Shown: positions 7,781-16,925, counted from the stretch's first letter. The stretch: 35,904 bases of DNA from Lachnospiraceae bacterium (GCA_017889125.1 JAGHER010000032.1:1-35904), one strand, 5' to 3'. A program made the numbers and translations. The notes: generated by a model not told the origin, from the letters alone.

Positions 7781-8614
7781 ATGCGCAGAATATTCAGCAG
7801 AAAATGTCTGGCCACCGCCGCCCTCTTCGTCTTCTCCTTCCTCATCGGCCGCTTCGCCGCACAGACCCTGGCCCCTTATCAGACCAGCCAAATCAACTCT
7901 CCTGTCCAGGCCGCCGGTCAGCAGCTTCTCTTTCATGAAGGAAACTGGGGCCTAAGCTTTCAGGAGGAAGGGAAGCCCCCGGTAGCCAATGCCTCCATGG
8001 ACTATTTATCTCAATTTAATGCCTTCTACGCCCAGGACACGGAAGAAAAGGTTCTCTACCTTACCTTCGACGCCGGATATGAAAATGGAAATACCGCTGC
8101 CATCCTGAATGCCCTGAAAAAGCATCAGGCGCCTGCCACGTTCTTTTTAGTGGGAAATTATCTGGAAACCAGCCCGGAACTGGTAAAAAGAATGGTGGAG
8201 GAAGGCCACACTGTGGGAAACCACACCTTCCACCACCCGGATATGTCGAAAATCGCCTCCAAAGAGGCCTTTGAAAAAGAACTAACTGATCTGGAAACCC
8301 TGTACCAGCAGGTCACCGGACAGACAATGAAAAAATACTACCGCCCGCCTCAGGGCAAATACAACGAAGAAAACCTGCAGATGGCCTGCGACATGGGCTA
8401 CAAGACCTTCTTCTGGAGCCTGGCCTATGTGGACTGGTACGAGGATAAGCAGCCTTCAAAAGAAGAAGCCTTCAAAAAGCTCTTGGGCCGCATCCATCCC
8501 GGCGCCATCGTCCTCCTCCACAGCACCTCCAAAACAAACGGTCAGATCCTGGATGAGCTGCTGACCAAATGGGAGGAAATGGGCTACCGCTTCGGCTCAC
8601 TGGATGAACTGTAG
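7781..8614 (+). CDS. Polysaccharide deacetylase, PdaA-like
   Basis: 277 residues: an N-terminal signal/anchor helix (about 9-28), a linker, then a NodB-type carbohydrate esterase 4 domain. Motif 1 TFDAGYENG (95-103) has Ala where most NodB proteins have a second Asp, close to the TFDNGYEN form of PdaA; motif 2 NHTFHHPD (147-154) supplies two metal His; YYRPPQGKY (186-194) is motif 3; VLLHS (244-248) is motif 5. PdaA removes acetyl groups from muramic acid so that muramic delta-lactam forms in the spore cortex, which fits the nearby spm genes; other peptidoglycan deacetylase roles are possible. Start ATG 7781 has AGGA 7 nt upstream; the longer ORF from 7724 would bury the signal helix. Confidence 0.88.
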   Translation: MRRIFSRKCLATAALFVFSFLIGRFAAQTLAPYQTSQINSPVQAAGQQLLFHEGNWGLSFQEEGKPPVANASMDYLSQFNAFYAQDTEEKVLYLTFDAGYENGNTAAILNALKKHQAPATFFLVGNYLETSPELVKRMVEEGHTVGNHTFHHPDMSKIASKEAFEKELTDLETLYQQVTGQTMKKYYRPPQGKYNEENLQMACDMGYKTFFWSLAYVDWYEDKQPSKEEAFKKLLGRIHPGAIVLLHSTSKTNGQILDELLTKWEEMGYRFGSLDEL

Positions 8615-8627
8615 CCGAAACCTCTGC

Positions 8628-9002
8628 TTACCGGCAAAGCTTCTCCTTCCACTCTGCCTCCTTAAAGCCAGTCAAAACACCATCCTCCAAAACCACCAGC
8701 GGGCGCTTTACCAGCATCCCATCTGTGGCCAGAAGGGCCAGCTGCTCCTCCTCCGTCATGGCCGGAAGCTTATCCTTAAGCCCCAGCTCCTTATAGAGGT
8801 TCCCGCTGGTATTAAAGAAACGTTTTAACGGCAGGCCGCTTCGTTCATACCAATTCCGAAGCTCATCCGCCGTAGGATTCTCCTCCCGAATAGGCCGGGT
8901 ATCAAAAGGAATGCCCTGCTGCTCAAGCCACGCCAGGGCCTTCCGGCAGGTGCTGCATTTCTCATAGCACAGTACGGTAATGGGAGTTTTGCTCATCTTC
9001 AT
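8628..9002 (-). CDS. ArsC/Spx-family thioredoxin-fold protein
   Basis: 124 residues. CSTC at residues 16-19 followed by RKALAWLEQQG, then the RPIREENPTADELRNW and MLVKRPLVV segments, match the ArsC/Spx/MgsR superfamily. The two-cysteine CxxC form is as in Spx-like proteins and YffB/ArsC relatives. It may be a thiol reductase or a redox-sensing regulator; nothing nearby suggests arsenic resistance. ATG 9002 is preferred because AAGG lies 5 nt upstream; ATG 8996 is also possible. It lies 13 bp from the convergent deacetylase and 24 bp after the LtaS-like gene, so it may be co-transcribed with the latter. Confidence 0.88.
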   Translation of the reverse strand: MKMSKTPITVLCYEKCSTCRKALAWLEQQGIPFDTRPIREENPTADELRNWYERSGLPLKRFFNTSGNLYKELGLKDKLPAMTEEEQLALLATDGMLVKRPLVVLEDGVLTGFKEAEWKEKLCR

Positions 9003-9026
9003 CTCATCCTTTCCTCTTATTATCAT

Positions 9027-10817
9027 TTATTCGGACACCTGAAACAATGACGCAATCTGATTCCGCTCGAACATATAATGGTAGCGCAGCAGATCATACT
9101 GGTGGAGCAGCGGATACTCCTCCTTTTCCTCCCAGCCATCCCAATTCTCCCAGGCTCCATCGCTGGTATAATACCCCAGAATGTGCACCACAGGCAACTG
9201 CTGATAAAGATAGCGGAGAAATGAAACAAAATCTGTAGCTTGCAGATTCGCCCGCTCCAAAATCGCACAGGAAAGAAACATCGCGCTCAGATTCTCCTCC
9301 AGCATACTCTCTGTATCGTAATTTGTCCAGATGAAAAAGGGCGTAATGTACTGCCGCAGGTAATCCTCTTCCTCCACCTCGTCCAGAGAACAGCCGTACA
9401 GTGCCTCATAAAATTCCGTCTCCACACTGGGCTGATGGTCACCGAAAAGAATAATCATGGTAGGCTCGTCCACACTGGCATAATACTCCAGCAGATACTG
9501 AAGGGCCTGATCTGACTCCCGCATCAGAGACAGATACTGCTCCGTCATGGGCATGTTTTCATAATCCGTCAGATGAACCGTCGAAGGGTAATCCATCTCA
9601 TAACCGCCATGATTCTGCATCGTCACATCAAAAACAAAAAGCGGCTGTCCTTCCTCCTTTTCCTCCGTAAGCTGGATAATCTTCTGATAATTGCCCAGAT
9701 CCGACACATAACCCCGGATAGTCGGCGAATCCAGGAAGGACTCAATACCGTAAAATTCATCAAAAAGCATGTTCCGGTAAGCCTCATCCCGATTCCAGTT
9801 GGCCTTTTCATTAGGATGCATAGCCACTGTGCGGTAACCCTGCTCCTTTAAAATACTGGTCAGACCGTAGCTGGGATTCCGCATATAGATCTGATAGGGA
9901 ACAGAGCCTGAAGGCGTAAAGGCGATGGAAATGCCTGTAAGAAATTCATATTCCGAGTTGCTGGTCATCGCGCCAAACACTGGCATATACAGATTTCCCT
10001 TGATGCAGTTTTTCTCCAGAGAATCATAAAATTCCATAAAGGGCAGATCCGTCTCAAAATCATTCACCACCCGCAGATCTGCATAGCTTTCATTCATAAT
10101 GCAGATGATGTTCTCCGGCACCACATCACTTTCTGTACTCCATAAAGGTGTATCCTCTTCTTCCTCCCAATCCCAAATCTCCTCCTGCATCTCCCGAACT
10201 GTCCACAGGGAATATCCCTCTGGCGGATCTACCGAAAGATAATCCATCACCCGTAGGGTAGAGAGAAGATAGCCATACTGAGCATATGACCAGCTGGGAT
10301 ACCACATATTGATTTCCATGCCCAGCGCCGTGATCCCATACTGAAAAAACACCGTGAGAAACAGTGCCATGGAAGCCAGAGCCCCTGCCGCCGTCCCCAT
10401 CCAGACCTTCTTTGAAGGAAGGCGCACAGGAAGCAGCCAGATCAGCACTGTCCACAAAAGGATCACCATCACAGCTGCCGCAATCTGCAGTGTAATATCA
10501 TACTGGTAAGTATCTGCCACCGTCATGGCTGTGCCGAAGGCCATGATATCCCAGATCATAATCGGCCGTCCCCGGAACTCCACCACAAAATGCTCCGCCA
10601 GCGCCCACACCGTGAGAACCACATTCAGCACCGTAAAGCCCACTCTCATGGAATTGGTCACTGCAAACACCACAAAATAAAGCAGAAAAAACAGCACCAG
10701 ATTCATCATCAGAAAAACAGGTTCAATCTCCATCAGATTTCCTGTAATCCACTCAAATACACCGAACATCACAAACGGCGATAACACCAGCACTGCTGCC
10801 CCTGCTTTTCTTTTCAT
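9027..10817 (-). CDS. LTA synthase-like membrane sulfatase-fold enzyme
   Basis: 596 residues from the chosen start. Five hydrophobic segments fill roughly the first 180 residues, followed by an extracellular alkaline-phosphatase/sulfatase domain beginning at ENIICIMNES, where the Glu is an expected metal ligand. The GAMTSNSEYEF segment places a Thr as the likely nucleophile, as in LtaS (GKTSDSEF); HPNEKANWNRD and FGDHQPSV supply further metal and substrate residues. Such enzymes transfer glycerol phosphate from phosphatidylglycerol to teichoic acid or glycans; phosphoethanolamine transfer is a lesser alternative. Start ATG 10817 has GAGGA 6 nt upstream; ATGs at 10835, 10841 and 10898 are in frame, so the N-terminus is uncertain. 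Confidence 0.87.
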   Translation of the reverse strand: MKRKAGAAVLVLSPFVMFGVFEWITGNLMEIEPVFLMMNLVLFFLLYFVVFAVTNSMRVGFTVLNVVLTVWALAEHFVVEFRGRPIMIWDIMAFGTAMTVADTYQYDITLQIAAAVMVILLWTVLIWLLPVRLPSKKVWMGTAAGALASMALFLTVFFQYGITALGMEINMWYPSWSYAQYGYLLSTLRVMDYLSVDPPEGYSLWTVREMQEEIWDWEEEEDTPLWSTESDVVPENIICIMNESYADLRVVNDFETDLPFMEFYDSLEKNCIKGNLYMPVFGAMTSNSEYEFLTGISIAFTPSGSVPYQIYMRNPSYGLTSILKEQGYRTVAMHPNEKANWNRDEAYRNMLFDEFYGIESFLDSPTIRGYVSDLGNYQKIIQLTEEKEEGQPLFVFDVTMQNHGGYEMDYPSTVHLTDYENMPMTEQYLSLMRESDQALQYLLEYYASVDEPTMIILFGDHQPSVETEFYEALYGCSLDEVEEEDYLRQYITPFFIWTNYDTESMLEENLSAMFLSCAILERANLQATDFVSFLRYLYQQLPVVHILGYYTSDGAWENWDGWEEKEEYPLLHQYDLLRYHYMFERNQIASLFQVSE

Positions 10818-11057
10818 GTTCTTCCTCACTCTCATCTGCATGCAGCCCTTCCCAACAAGCACTTTCTCAAGCCTTCTGCGACAGCCTTCCCCTGTCACCG
10901 CCCGGCAGCTTCCTCGCTGTATGCATTTCTTACATTACTCATTTCATCATAACATATTCTTAACAGAAAAATAAGAAAAACACAAAAATTTAACAATTAC
11001 CGGTGAAATCCAGCGCACCAGCATCCATGTTCCTTTGCGCGAAGTGCGTATTCCATT

Positions 11058-11624
11058 TCATTTCCGATCCATCACCTTACAGAAAATCACTCCCGCCGCC
11101 GTGCTGATTATGGTCGCCGCCAAAGCCGGGCCGGTGATTGCCGCCGGGTCCGCACTTCCATACTGGCTCCGGTAGGCCACGATAGTAACGGGAATCAGCT
11201 GCAGGGAAGAGATATTGATAATCAGAAAGGTACACATCTCCCGGCTGGCTTTATCCTGCCCCTCCTCCTTAAGAGCCTTCATGGCCCGAAGCCCCGCCGG
11301 TGTAGCCGCGCTTCCCAGCCCCAGCATATTGGCAATCATATTCACCGCGATATGCTTTCTGGCCGGATGATTCGGCTCCAGCCTGGGAAACAAAAAGCGC
11401 AAAACCGGCTCCATCCGCCCCGCCAGCCAGTCCACCAGCCCTGATGCCTGGCCGATCTCCAGGATTCCATTCCAGAAGGTCATGATCCCCAGCATGGTTA
11501 TGCCCAGAGAAACCGCCTCTGCCGCCCCGTTAAGTGCCCCCATGGTCACTTCATCCAGTGTGCCATTCACCGTGCCCCACAAAATCCCAATCAGAATCAT
11601 CCCTGCCCACAGATAATTCAGCAT
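11058..11624 (-). CDS. spmA: Spore maturation protein A (SpmA)
   Basis: 188-residue membrane protein of the nucleoside-recognition family. The start MLNYLWAGMILIGI, the NGAAEAVSLGITMLG segment, the NMIANMLGLGSAATPAGLRAMK motif and the FLIINISSLQLIP helix are all typical of SpmA. ATG 11624 has GGAGG 8 nt upstream; the longer ORF from 11654 begins before this SD. In most sporulators spmA directly precedes spmB, but here the next downstream gene on this strand is the LtaS-like gene and spmB is at 83-616. SpmA and SpmB act together in spore core dehydration. It stands at the left side of a long intergenic region, so it probably has its own promoter, which I could not place with confidence. Confidence 0.95.
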   Translation of the reverse strand: MLNYLWAGMILIGILWGTVNGTLDEVTMGALNGAAEAVSLGITMLGIMTFWNGILEIGQASGLVDWLAGRMEPVLRFLFPRLEPNHPARKHIAVNMIANMLGLGSAATPAGLRAMKALKEEGQDKASREMCTFLIINISSLQLIPVTIVAYRSQYGSADPAAITGPALAATIISTAAGVIFCKVMDRK

Positions 11625-11712
11625 AATCCCCGCCTCCATGAAGACAGGCACCAAAACTGCCCTATCTTCCTATTCTATCTTCTTATTTTATTTGAAGGCA
11701 AGGGAGATTATT

Positions 11713-11857
11713 CGTTACTGTGCATGTCTGGCATTTTCACTCGCTGAAAATGCCAGACCAGTACATGAAAAGCAGCCAAAGAATCCAGCCCATCGCCGCA
11801 GGCGATTTGGAATGGGCTGGATTCTGTTACAGTTCGCGCCCAGCGTGGACTGTAACG
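11713..11857. repeat. Three-hairpin element in a gene-free stretch
   Basis: The stretch 11625-12123 (about 500 bp) has no supported gene. It contains three strong inverted repeats in a row: 11726-11739 with 11745-11758 (14 bp perfect, 5-nt loop), 11780-11793 with 11812-11825 (14 bp perfect, with an inner CGCC/GGCG stem) and 11826-11833 with 11849-11856 (8 bp). The outer ends CGTTAC (11713) and GTAACG (ending 11857) are complementary. This looks like a non-autonomous repeat element or a structured RNA; on the minus strand the second hairpin is followed by ATTCTTT and could also help end the fatty-acid operon. The remaining 11858-12123 shows only a weak inverted repeat (about 12096-12111). Confidence 0.6.
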
Positions 11858-12123
11858 ATTATTCGCCGCTTACTGCTGAACCATCCGGCAGATATATTCT
11901 TTTATCCCTTCCTCCGAATCCAGCGGCCAGCTTTCATTAACTGTCTCATAATAAAAACAGAGATGAACTGCCCTCCTCTTCATTCAGGCAATCCACCTCT
12001 GTATCCTATTCTCCTATCTTCACTTCTCCATCCGCATTTCACCCAAACCCCGTTTTGCCATCAGGTTTTCCACACGGATTTCCTTCATCCAATAATCATT
12101 CGATTATCCCAGAAGATCGCTGC

Positions 12124-13218
12124 CTACTCCCCGCACAGATCCTCCATCACCTCTGCCACCGTCTCCATCTTCTCGCACTGCCATGCGTTATATCCGCAGA
12201 AAAGCAGAGCATCGTCGGTCTGGCCGCTGGCGGCACGGATCAGCGCCAGGCTGATGCAGTAGGGGGCTGTCAGGGGGCTGCAGTGCTCCAGACAGCGGAA
12301 GCACCGGGTGATCTTCTCCTTCCCTCCCTGCATCTTCTCCAGGAAAGGATTGCGGATGGCCCGCCCCGGCATGCCTACCGGGCTCTTGACGATCATGATA
12401 TCCTCTTTCTTCGCCTTCAGGTATGTATCCTTGTAGGCCTGAGGCGCATCGCACTCCTCAGTGGTCACAAAGCGGGTGCCCACCTGGACGCCGTCCACCC
12501 CAAGAGACATGTGATGTTCCATATCCTCCCGGGAGAATACGCCTCCTGCGCTGCACACCGGGATATGGCGGCCGTACTTTTGAGAATAGGTCTCCACCAC
12601 CTTAAGGATTCCGCGGATCTCCTCATCATAAGCGGCCTGATCGTAGGTCTGATCCGTATCCTCCCGGTCAGCCTTAAACTTCGTCAGCTCCTCCCGGGAA
12701 AATCCCAGATGGCCGCCTGCCAAAGGCCCCTCGATCACCACCAGATCCGGCGCCCGGTGATACTTCCGGTCCCACATCTTGCAGATAACGGAAGCAGACT
12801 TGGGAGACGAAACAATGGGCGCAATCTTAATCTCGCTTCCCTCCACATACTCCGGAAGGCTTACCGGCAGCCCGGCGCCGGAGACGATGATATCCGCCCC
12901 CACCTCCACCGCCCGCTTTACGTACTCCGGATAATCCTTTGTAGCCACCATGATGTTAAAGCCAATGACACCATCCGGCGCGATCTTTCTGGCCTTCTCC
13001 ATCTCTTTTTCCATGGCCCGCAGATTTGCTTCCTTGGCATTCTGGAAAAAATCCGGCTCACGAAAGCCGATTTGTGCGGTAGAGATCAGACCGATCCCCC
13101 CAGCCTTTGCCACAGCACCGGCCAGGGAAGAAAGGCTGATGCCTACGCCCATTCCCCCCTGAATTACCGGCCTTTCTACTTTTACATCCCCGATCATCAG
13201 AGACTTATATCTGCTCAT
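12124..13218 (-). CDS. FabK/nitronate monooxygenase-family flavoprotein
   Basis: 364 residues. N-terminal RPVIQGGMGVGIS and the VSGAGLPVSLPEY, IEGPLAGGHLGFS and GGVFSREDMEHHMSLGVDGVQVGTRFV segments define the FMN-binding TIM barrel shared by FabK enoyl-ACP reductases and nitronate monooxygenases. A cysteine-containing C-terminal tail (CFRCLEHC) and a longer mid-region set it apart from the operon's FabK (20405-21328). It begins 2 bp after the accDA stop, so it is the last gene of the fatty-acid operon. Either an accessory enoyl reductase or a detoxifying flavoenzyme; the fusion to the operon favours a lipid link, by inference only. Confidence 0.85.
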   Translation of the reverse strand: MSRYKSLMIGDVKVERPVIQGGMGVGISLSSLAGAVAKAGGIGLISTAQIGFREPDFFQNAKEANLRAMEKEMEKARKIAPDGVIGFNIMVATKDYPEYVKRAVEVGADIIVSGAGLPVSLPEYVEGSEIKIAPIVSSPKSASVICKMWDRKYHRAPDLVVIEGPLAGGHLGFSREELTKFKADREDTDQTYDQAAYDEEIRGILKVVETYSQKYGRHIPVCSAGGVFSREDMEHHMSLGVDGVQVGTRFVTTEECDAPQAYKDTYLKAKKEDIMIVKSPVGMPGRAIRNPFLEKMQGGKEKITRCFRCLEHCSPLTAPYCISLALIRAASGQTDDALLFCGYNAWQCEKMETVAEVMEDLCGE

Positions 13219-13220
13219 GA

Positions 13221-14975
13221 TTACATTCTCCTAAACCGCTGGTAACGGTTTTCCGCCAGCTTCTGCCCGTCTTCGCCTTCCAGATTTTCAAAGAATTCTG
13301 CCATCGCCTCATCGATGCAGGCTGCAGCAGAAGGCAGCTCCTCCAGAGAGAACTTCTCTCCCTCCGGAATAATCCGCTCGATCAATCCTCTCTCCTTCAG
13401 ATCCGCCGCCGTGATCTTCATCACCTTGGCCGCCTCCGGCGCCTTCTTGCTGTCCTTCCAGAGAATGGACGCAAAGCCCTCGGGAGACAGGATAGAATAA
13501 ATGGCGTTCTCCATCATCCACACCTGATCGGCCACAGCCATAGCCAGGGCGCCGCCGCTTCCGCCTTCTCCAATAACCAGAGAAAGCACAGGAACCTTTA
13601 AGTCTGCCATCTCAAAGAGGTTGCGGGCAATGGCCTCGCCCTGTCCCCGCTCCTCAGCCTCCAGTCCGCAGAAGGCTCCAGGCGTATCCACAAAGCAGAT
13701 CACCGGCCGTCCAAAGGTCTCCGCCTGCTTCATCAGCCGCAGGGCCTTCCGGTATCCATCCGGAGAGGGCATGCCGAAATTCCGCTTAATGTTTTCCTTT
13801 GTACTTCTTCCCTTCTGCTGGCCGATTACCGTCACCGGCATACCGTGGAAGAGGGCGATTCCGCCCACAATCGCGCCGTCATCCTTGAAATAACGGTCGC
13901 CGTGGAATTCCATAAATCCGTCAAACAGCGCATCAATATAATCCGATGCCACAGGCCGGTCTGCCTTTCGGGAAAGGAGCACCGTATCCCAGGCAGAACG
14001 CTCCGTCAGCTGATTCTCCTTCTTAACGGAAGAGCTTTTTCCTTCGCCATCCGCATCAGCCTCTTCTGCCTCTGCGGCAAGGCTCTCCCGCATCAGCTTC
14101 ACGCCATCCTTAAAGAAGGAAAGCTCGTGGCGGTGCATATCCAGAATCTGGCTGATCACCTGCTTCTGATCCTTCCGCTCCACGATCATATCCACAAATC
14201 CATGATCCAGCAAAAATTCCGCTCTCTGGAATCCTTCCGGAAGCTTCTGGCCGATAGTCTGCTCGATTACTCTGGGGCCGGCAAAGCCGATCAGGGCCTT
14301 GGGCTCCGCAATAATGATATCCCCAAGCATGGCAAAGCTTGCAGTAACGCCTCCCGTAGTGGGGTCCGTAAGGACACTGATAAACAGCTGGCCTGCCTCA
14401 TGATGCTTCTTTAATGCCGCCGAGGTCTTGGCCATCTGCATCAGGGACACCAGTCCCTCCTGCATTCTGGCGCCGCCGGAGGCCGCAAAGATAATCACCG
14501 GCAGCTGCTCCTTCGTCGCCCGCTCCACCGCCTGGGTAATCTTCTCACCTACATTGTGGCCCATGCTGCTCATCATAAACCTGGCATCACAGACGCCTAC
14601 CACTGCCGGATGGCCATTGATCTTCAGCTTTCCGGTGACGATAGCCTCGTCCAGACGGCTTTTTTCCTTGGCCGCCTGGATCTTCTTTTCGTATCCCGGG
14701 AAGTCCAGAGGATTGGAAAACTCCATCTTTTCATTCCACTCCTCAAAGGTTCCCTCATCCGCCAGCATCTCGATCCGCCTGTATGCGTGCATCCGGAAAT
14801 ACCCGCCGCACTTGGGGCAGACATAATAATTGTTTTTTACATCCTCCACATAAATGGGCTGTCCGCACTTATTGCACTTTCTCCAGAGTCCCTCCGGAAT
14901 GCTGGGTTCCCCCTTCGGCGCCCGGTATCTGGTATCAATTCGTGTATAAGTCTTCTTAAACATATCCCGAATCAT
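13221..14975 (-). CDS. accDA: Acetyl-CoA carboxylase carboxyltransferase, fused beta-alpha (AccD-AccA)
   Basis: 584 residues joining both carboxyltransferase subunits. The beta part (about 1-290) begins with a four-cysteine zinc ribbon (C34, C37, C53, C56) and contains the [10 protein letters not shown] and [16 protein letters not shown] crotonase-fold motifs. A charged linker (about 300-325) leads to the alpha part (about 325-584) with [37 protein letters not shown] and [11 protein letters not shown]. The alpha part lacks most of the N-terminal helical region seen in stand-alone AccA. The enzyme carboxylates acetyl-CoA from carboxybiotin on AccB. ATG 14975 follows a GAGGTG; the upstream GTG 14981 overlaps the SD. 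Between accC and the second FabK-like gene. Confidence 0.95.
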   Translation of the reverse strand: MIRDMFKKTYTRIDTRYRAPKGEPSIPEGLWRKCNKCGQPIYVEDVKNNYYVCPKCGGYFRMHAYRRIEMLADEGTFEEWNEKMEFSNPLDFPGYEKKIQAAKEKSRLDEAIVTGKLKINGHPAVVGVCDARFMMSSMGHNVGEKITQAVERATKEQLPVIIFAASGGARMQEGLVSLMQMAKTSAALKKHHEAGQLFISVLTDPTTGGVTASFAMLGDIIIAEPKALIGFAGPRVIEQTIGQKLPEGFQRAEFLLDHGFVDMIVERKDQKQVISQILDMHRHELSFFKDGVKLMRESLAAEAEEADADGEGKSSSVKKENQLTERSAWDTVLLSRKADRPVASDYIDALFDGFMEFHGDRYFKDDGAIVGGIALFHGMPVTVIGQQKGRSTKENIKRNFGMPSPDGYRKALRLMKQAETFGRPVICFVDTPGAFCGLEAEERGQGEAIARNLFEMADLKVPVLSLVIGEGGSGGALAMAVADQVWMMENAIYSILSPEGFASILWKDSKKAPEAAKVMKITAADLKERGLIERIIPEGEKFSLEELPSAAACIDEAMAEFFENLEGEDGQKLAENRYQRFRRM

Positions 14976-15037
14976 GCGCACACCTCTCTCTGCCTGAAGC
15001 TTTTATTTACAACATGCCAGGAGTAAATACTCCAGCA

Positions 15038-16390
15038 TTATTTACAATACTGTGGAAAATACTGCGGAATGAATCCCGTATCCGTCTCTCCGCTCTGGAA
15101 AGCCGGATGATTAAGGATCTCATACTGGAAATCCACGTTAGTCTCAATACCCTCGATGATCAGCTCACCCAGGGCACTGCGCATCTTGGCAATGGCCTCC
15201 TGCCGGTCCTTTCCGTGAACGATCAGCTTAAGCAGCATGGAATCGTAGTTGGAGGGAACCTTGTAATCGCCGTAAATATGGGTATCCAGCCGCACGCCGT
15301 TTCCTCCCGGCAGATGGATATTGGTGATGGTTCCGGGACATGGCATAAAGTTCCGGGCAGGATTCTCCGCATTGATCCGGCACTCTAAGGCGTGTCCGGA
15401 GATCTTGATCTCCTCCTGAGTCACGCTTAAAGTCTCCCCGGCAGCTACGCGAATCTGCTCCTTGATCAGATCCAGGCCGGTCACCATCTCTGTCACGGGA
15501 TGCTCTACCTGAATCCGGGTATTCATTTCCATAAAATAGAAATTCTTATCTTTATCCAAAAGGAACTCGATGGTTCCCGCATTTTCATAATTTACTGCCT
15601 TGGCAGCCATAACTGCCGTCTGACCCATGCGCTGGCGCAGCTCATCGGAAATCACATCACAGGGAGATTCCTCCAGCACCTTCTGGTGCCGTCTCTGGAT
15701 AGAGCAGTCACGCTCGCCCAGATGAACCACATTCCCGTGCTTGTCCGCCATAATCTGGAATTCAATGTGCCGGGGCTGCTCGATATACTTCTCAATGTAC
15801 ATGGTGTCATCAGAAAAGCCCTTCACCGACTCCAGCTGGGCATTCTGGAAATTCTCCGTAAAATCCTCCGAACTTCTGGAAATCCGCATTCCCTTTCCGC
15901 CGCCGCCGGAAGAAGCCTTAATCATCACCGGAAATCCGATGGATTCCGCCAGCTCAAGGCCCCGCTCCGCCGTATATACCGGCTCCTTTGTGCCGGGCAC
16001 TACCGGTACGCCTGCCTCCATCATGGTCTTTCTGGCCTCAGACTTATTTCCCATCCGGTTGATGATCTCTGCGGAGGGGCCGATAAAGGTAATGCTGCAC
16101 TTCTCGCAAAGCTCCGCAAAGCGGGCATTCTCCGACAAAAATCCAAATCCCGGATGGATGGCGTCTGCCTTTGTCACTACACAGGCACTGATAATCCGCT
16201 CCATATTCAGATAGCTCTGGGAGGAGGCTGCCGGGCCGATGCAGATGGCTTCATCTGCCAGCATGGTGTGCAGCGCATCCCGGTCTGCCTCTGAATAGAC
16301 AGCCACCGTCTTAATTCCCATTTCTCTGCAGGCCCGGATGATCCGCACTGCGATCTCGCCCCGGTTTGCAATTAAAATTTTATCAAACAT
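15038..16390 (-). CDS. accC: Biotin carboxylase, acetyl-CoA carboxylase subunit
   Basis: 450 residues, standard length. N-terminal FDKILIANRGEIAVRIIRACRE; the glycine-rich ATP-grasp loop SSGGGGKGMRI; HLGERDCSIQRRHQKVLEESP; and MEMNTRIQVEHPVTEM with the bicarbonate/biotin site residues. It carboxylates the biotin on AccB using ATP and bicarbonate. It sits between fabZ (19 bp upstream) and accDA (62 bp downstream), completing a four-domain carboxylase within one operon. Confidence 0.97.
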   Translation of the reverse strand: MFDKILIANRGEIAVRIIRACREMGIKTVAVYSEADRDALHTMLADEAICIGPAASSQSYLNMERIISACVVTKADAIHPGFGFLSENARFAELCEKCSITFIGPSAEIINRMGNKSEARKTMMEAGVPVVPGTKEPVYTAERGLELAESIGFPVMIKASSGGGGKGMRISRSSEDFTENFQNAQLESVKGFSDDTMYIEKYIEQPRHIEFQIMADKHGNVVHLGERDCSIQRRHQKVLEESPCDVISDELRQRMGQTAVMAAKAVNYENAGTIEFLLDKDKNFYFMEMNTRIQVEHPVTEMVTGLDLIKEQIRVAAGETLSVTQEEIKISGHALECRINAENPARNFMPCPGTITNIHLPGGNGVRLDTHIYGDYKVPSNYDSMLLKLIVHGKDRQEAIAKMRSALGELIIEGIETNVDFQYEILNHPAFQSGETDTGFIPQYFPQYCK

Positions 16391-16409
16391 GGCAACCTCC
16401 CGCTGTGGC

Positions 16410-16832
16410 CTAACCGACCATAAATGTCAATTCCGCAGAGACAGCTACCTTTCCGTCTACCGTAGCGGTAGCCTGGCCGATTCCCACCGGCCCCTTCTGC
16501 TTGATGATCCTACACTCCAGGCGAAGCTTGTCCCCCGGAACCACCTTCTTCTTAAACTTTGCGCTGTTGATGCCGCCAAAATACGCCACCTTGCCCTTAT
16601 TCTCTTCCATAGAAAGAATGGCTACCGCGCCAGTCTGCGCCAGGGCCTCGATAATCAGCACGCCGGGCATTACCGGCTCCTGGGGAAAATGGCCTGCGAA
16701 AAACGGCTCGTTATAGGTTACCGACTTATATGCTACAGCCCCCACGCCCGGCTCCAATTCTTCTACACAGTCAATCAGAAGAAAAGGATGGCGGTGAGGG
16801 ATAATTTCCTGAATTTCCTTAATCCCTAACAT
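16410..16832 (-). CDS. fabZ: 3-hydroxyacyl-ACP dehydratase FabZ
   Basis: 140 residues, hot-dog fold. The catalytic His is in [13 protein letters not shown] (H48) and the catalytic Glu is E62 in [10 protein letters not shown]; the HRHPFLLID start is typical of FabZ. It dehydrates 3-hydroxyacyl-ACP to trans-2-enoyl-ACP. AGGAGG precedes the ATG. A long hairpin (16851-16910) separates it from accB upstream; the ribosome binding site lies just outside that hairpin. No FabA-type isomerase or FabM is seen in this operon, so the route to unsaturated chains is not evident here. Confidence 0.97.
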   Translation of the reverse strand: MLGIKEIQEIIPHRHPFLLIDCVEELEPGVGAVAYKSVTYNEPFFAGHFPQEPVMPGVLIIEALAQTGAVAILSMEENKGKVAYFGGINSAKFKKKVVPGDKLRLECRIIKQKGPVGIGQATATVDGKVAVSAELTFMVG

Positions 16833-16850
16833 AGCATCCTCCTGTTTTTT

Positions 16851-16910
16851 CAGCCGCCTCTTCTAAGGAAACACATGAATCAGCGTTTCCCTAAAGAAAG
16901 GAGGCGGCTG
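16851..16910. other. Long intra-operon hairpin between accB and fabZ
   Basis: Arms 16851-16860 and 16901-16910 are a perfect 10-bp match, extended by TTCT/AGAA and by 16867-16872 (GGAAAC) with 16885-16890 (GTTTCC), around a 12-nt loop. In the direction of operon transcription it is followed by A residues and the fabZ SD, not by T residues, so it is not an intrinsic terminator. It may be a processing or stability element that sets the relative dose of AccB and FabZ. Confidence 0.7.
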
Positions 16911-16925
16911 TGAAAATCTTACCCC

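Noticed and set aside
8628-9002. Arsenate reductase in a resistance operon
   Set aside because: Family fits but there is no arsB, acr3 or arsR nearby, so a specific arsenic role is not supported.
11638-12262. Overlapping plus-strand frames of 100 and 180 residues in the gene-free stretch
   Set aside because: They run through the hairpins and into an antisense gene, lack SDs, and the translation is Pro/His-rich without a family.
12055-13245. Plus-strand 396-residue reading frame
   Set aside because: Antisense shadow of the FabK-like flavoprotein; no domain.
16851-16910. Hairpin considered as an operon terminator
   Set aside because: Followed by A rather than T in the direction of transcription and followed by in-operon genes.
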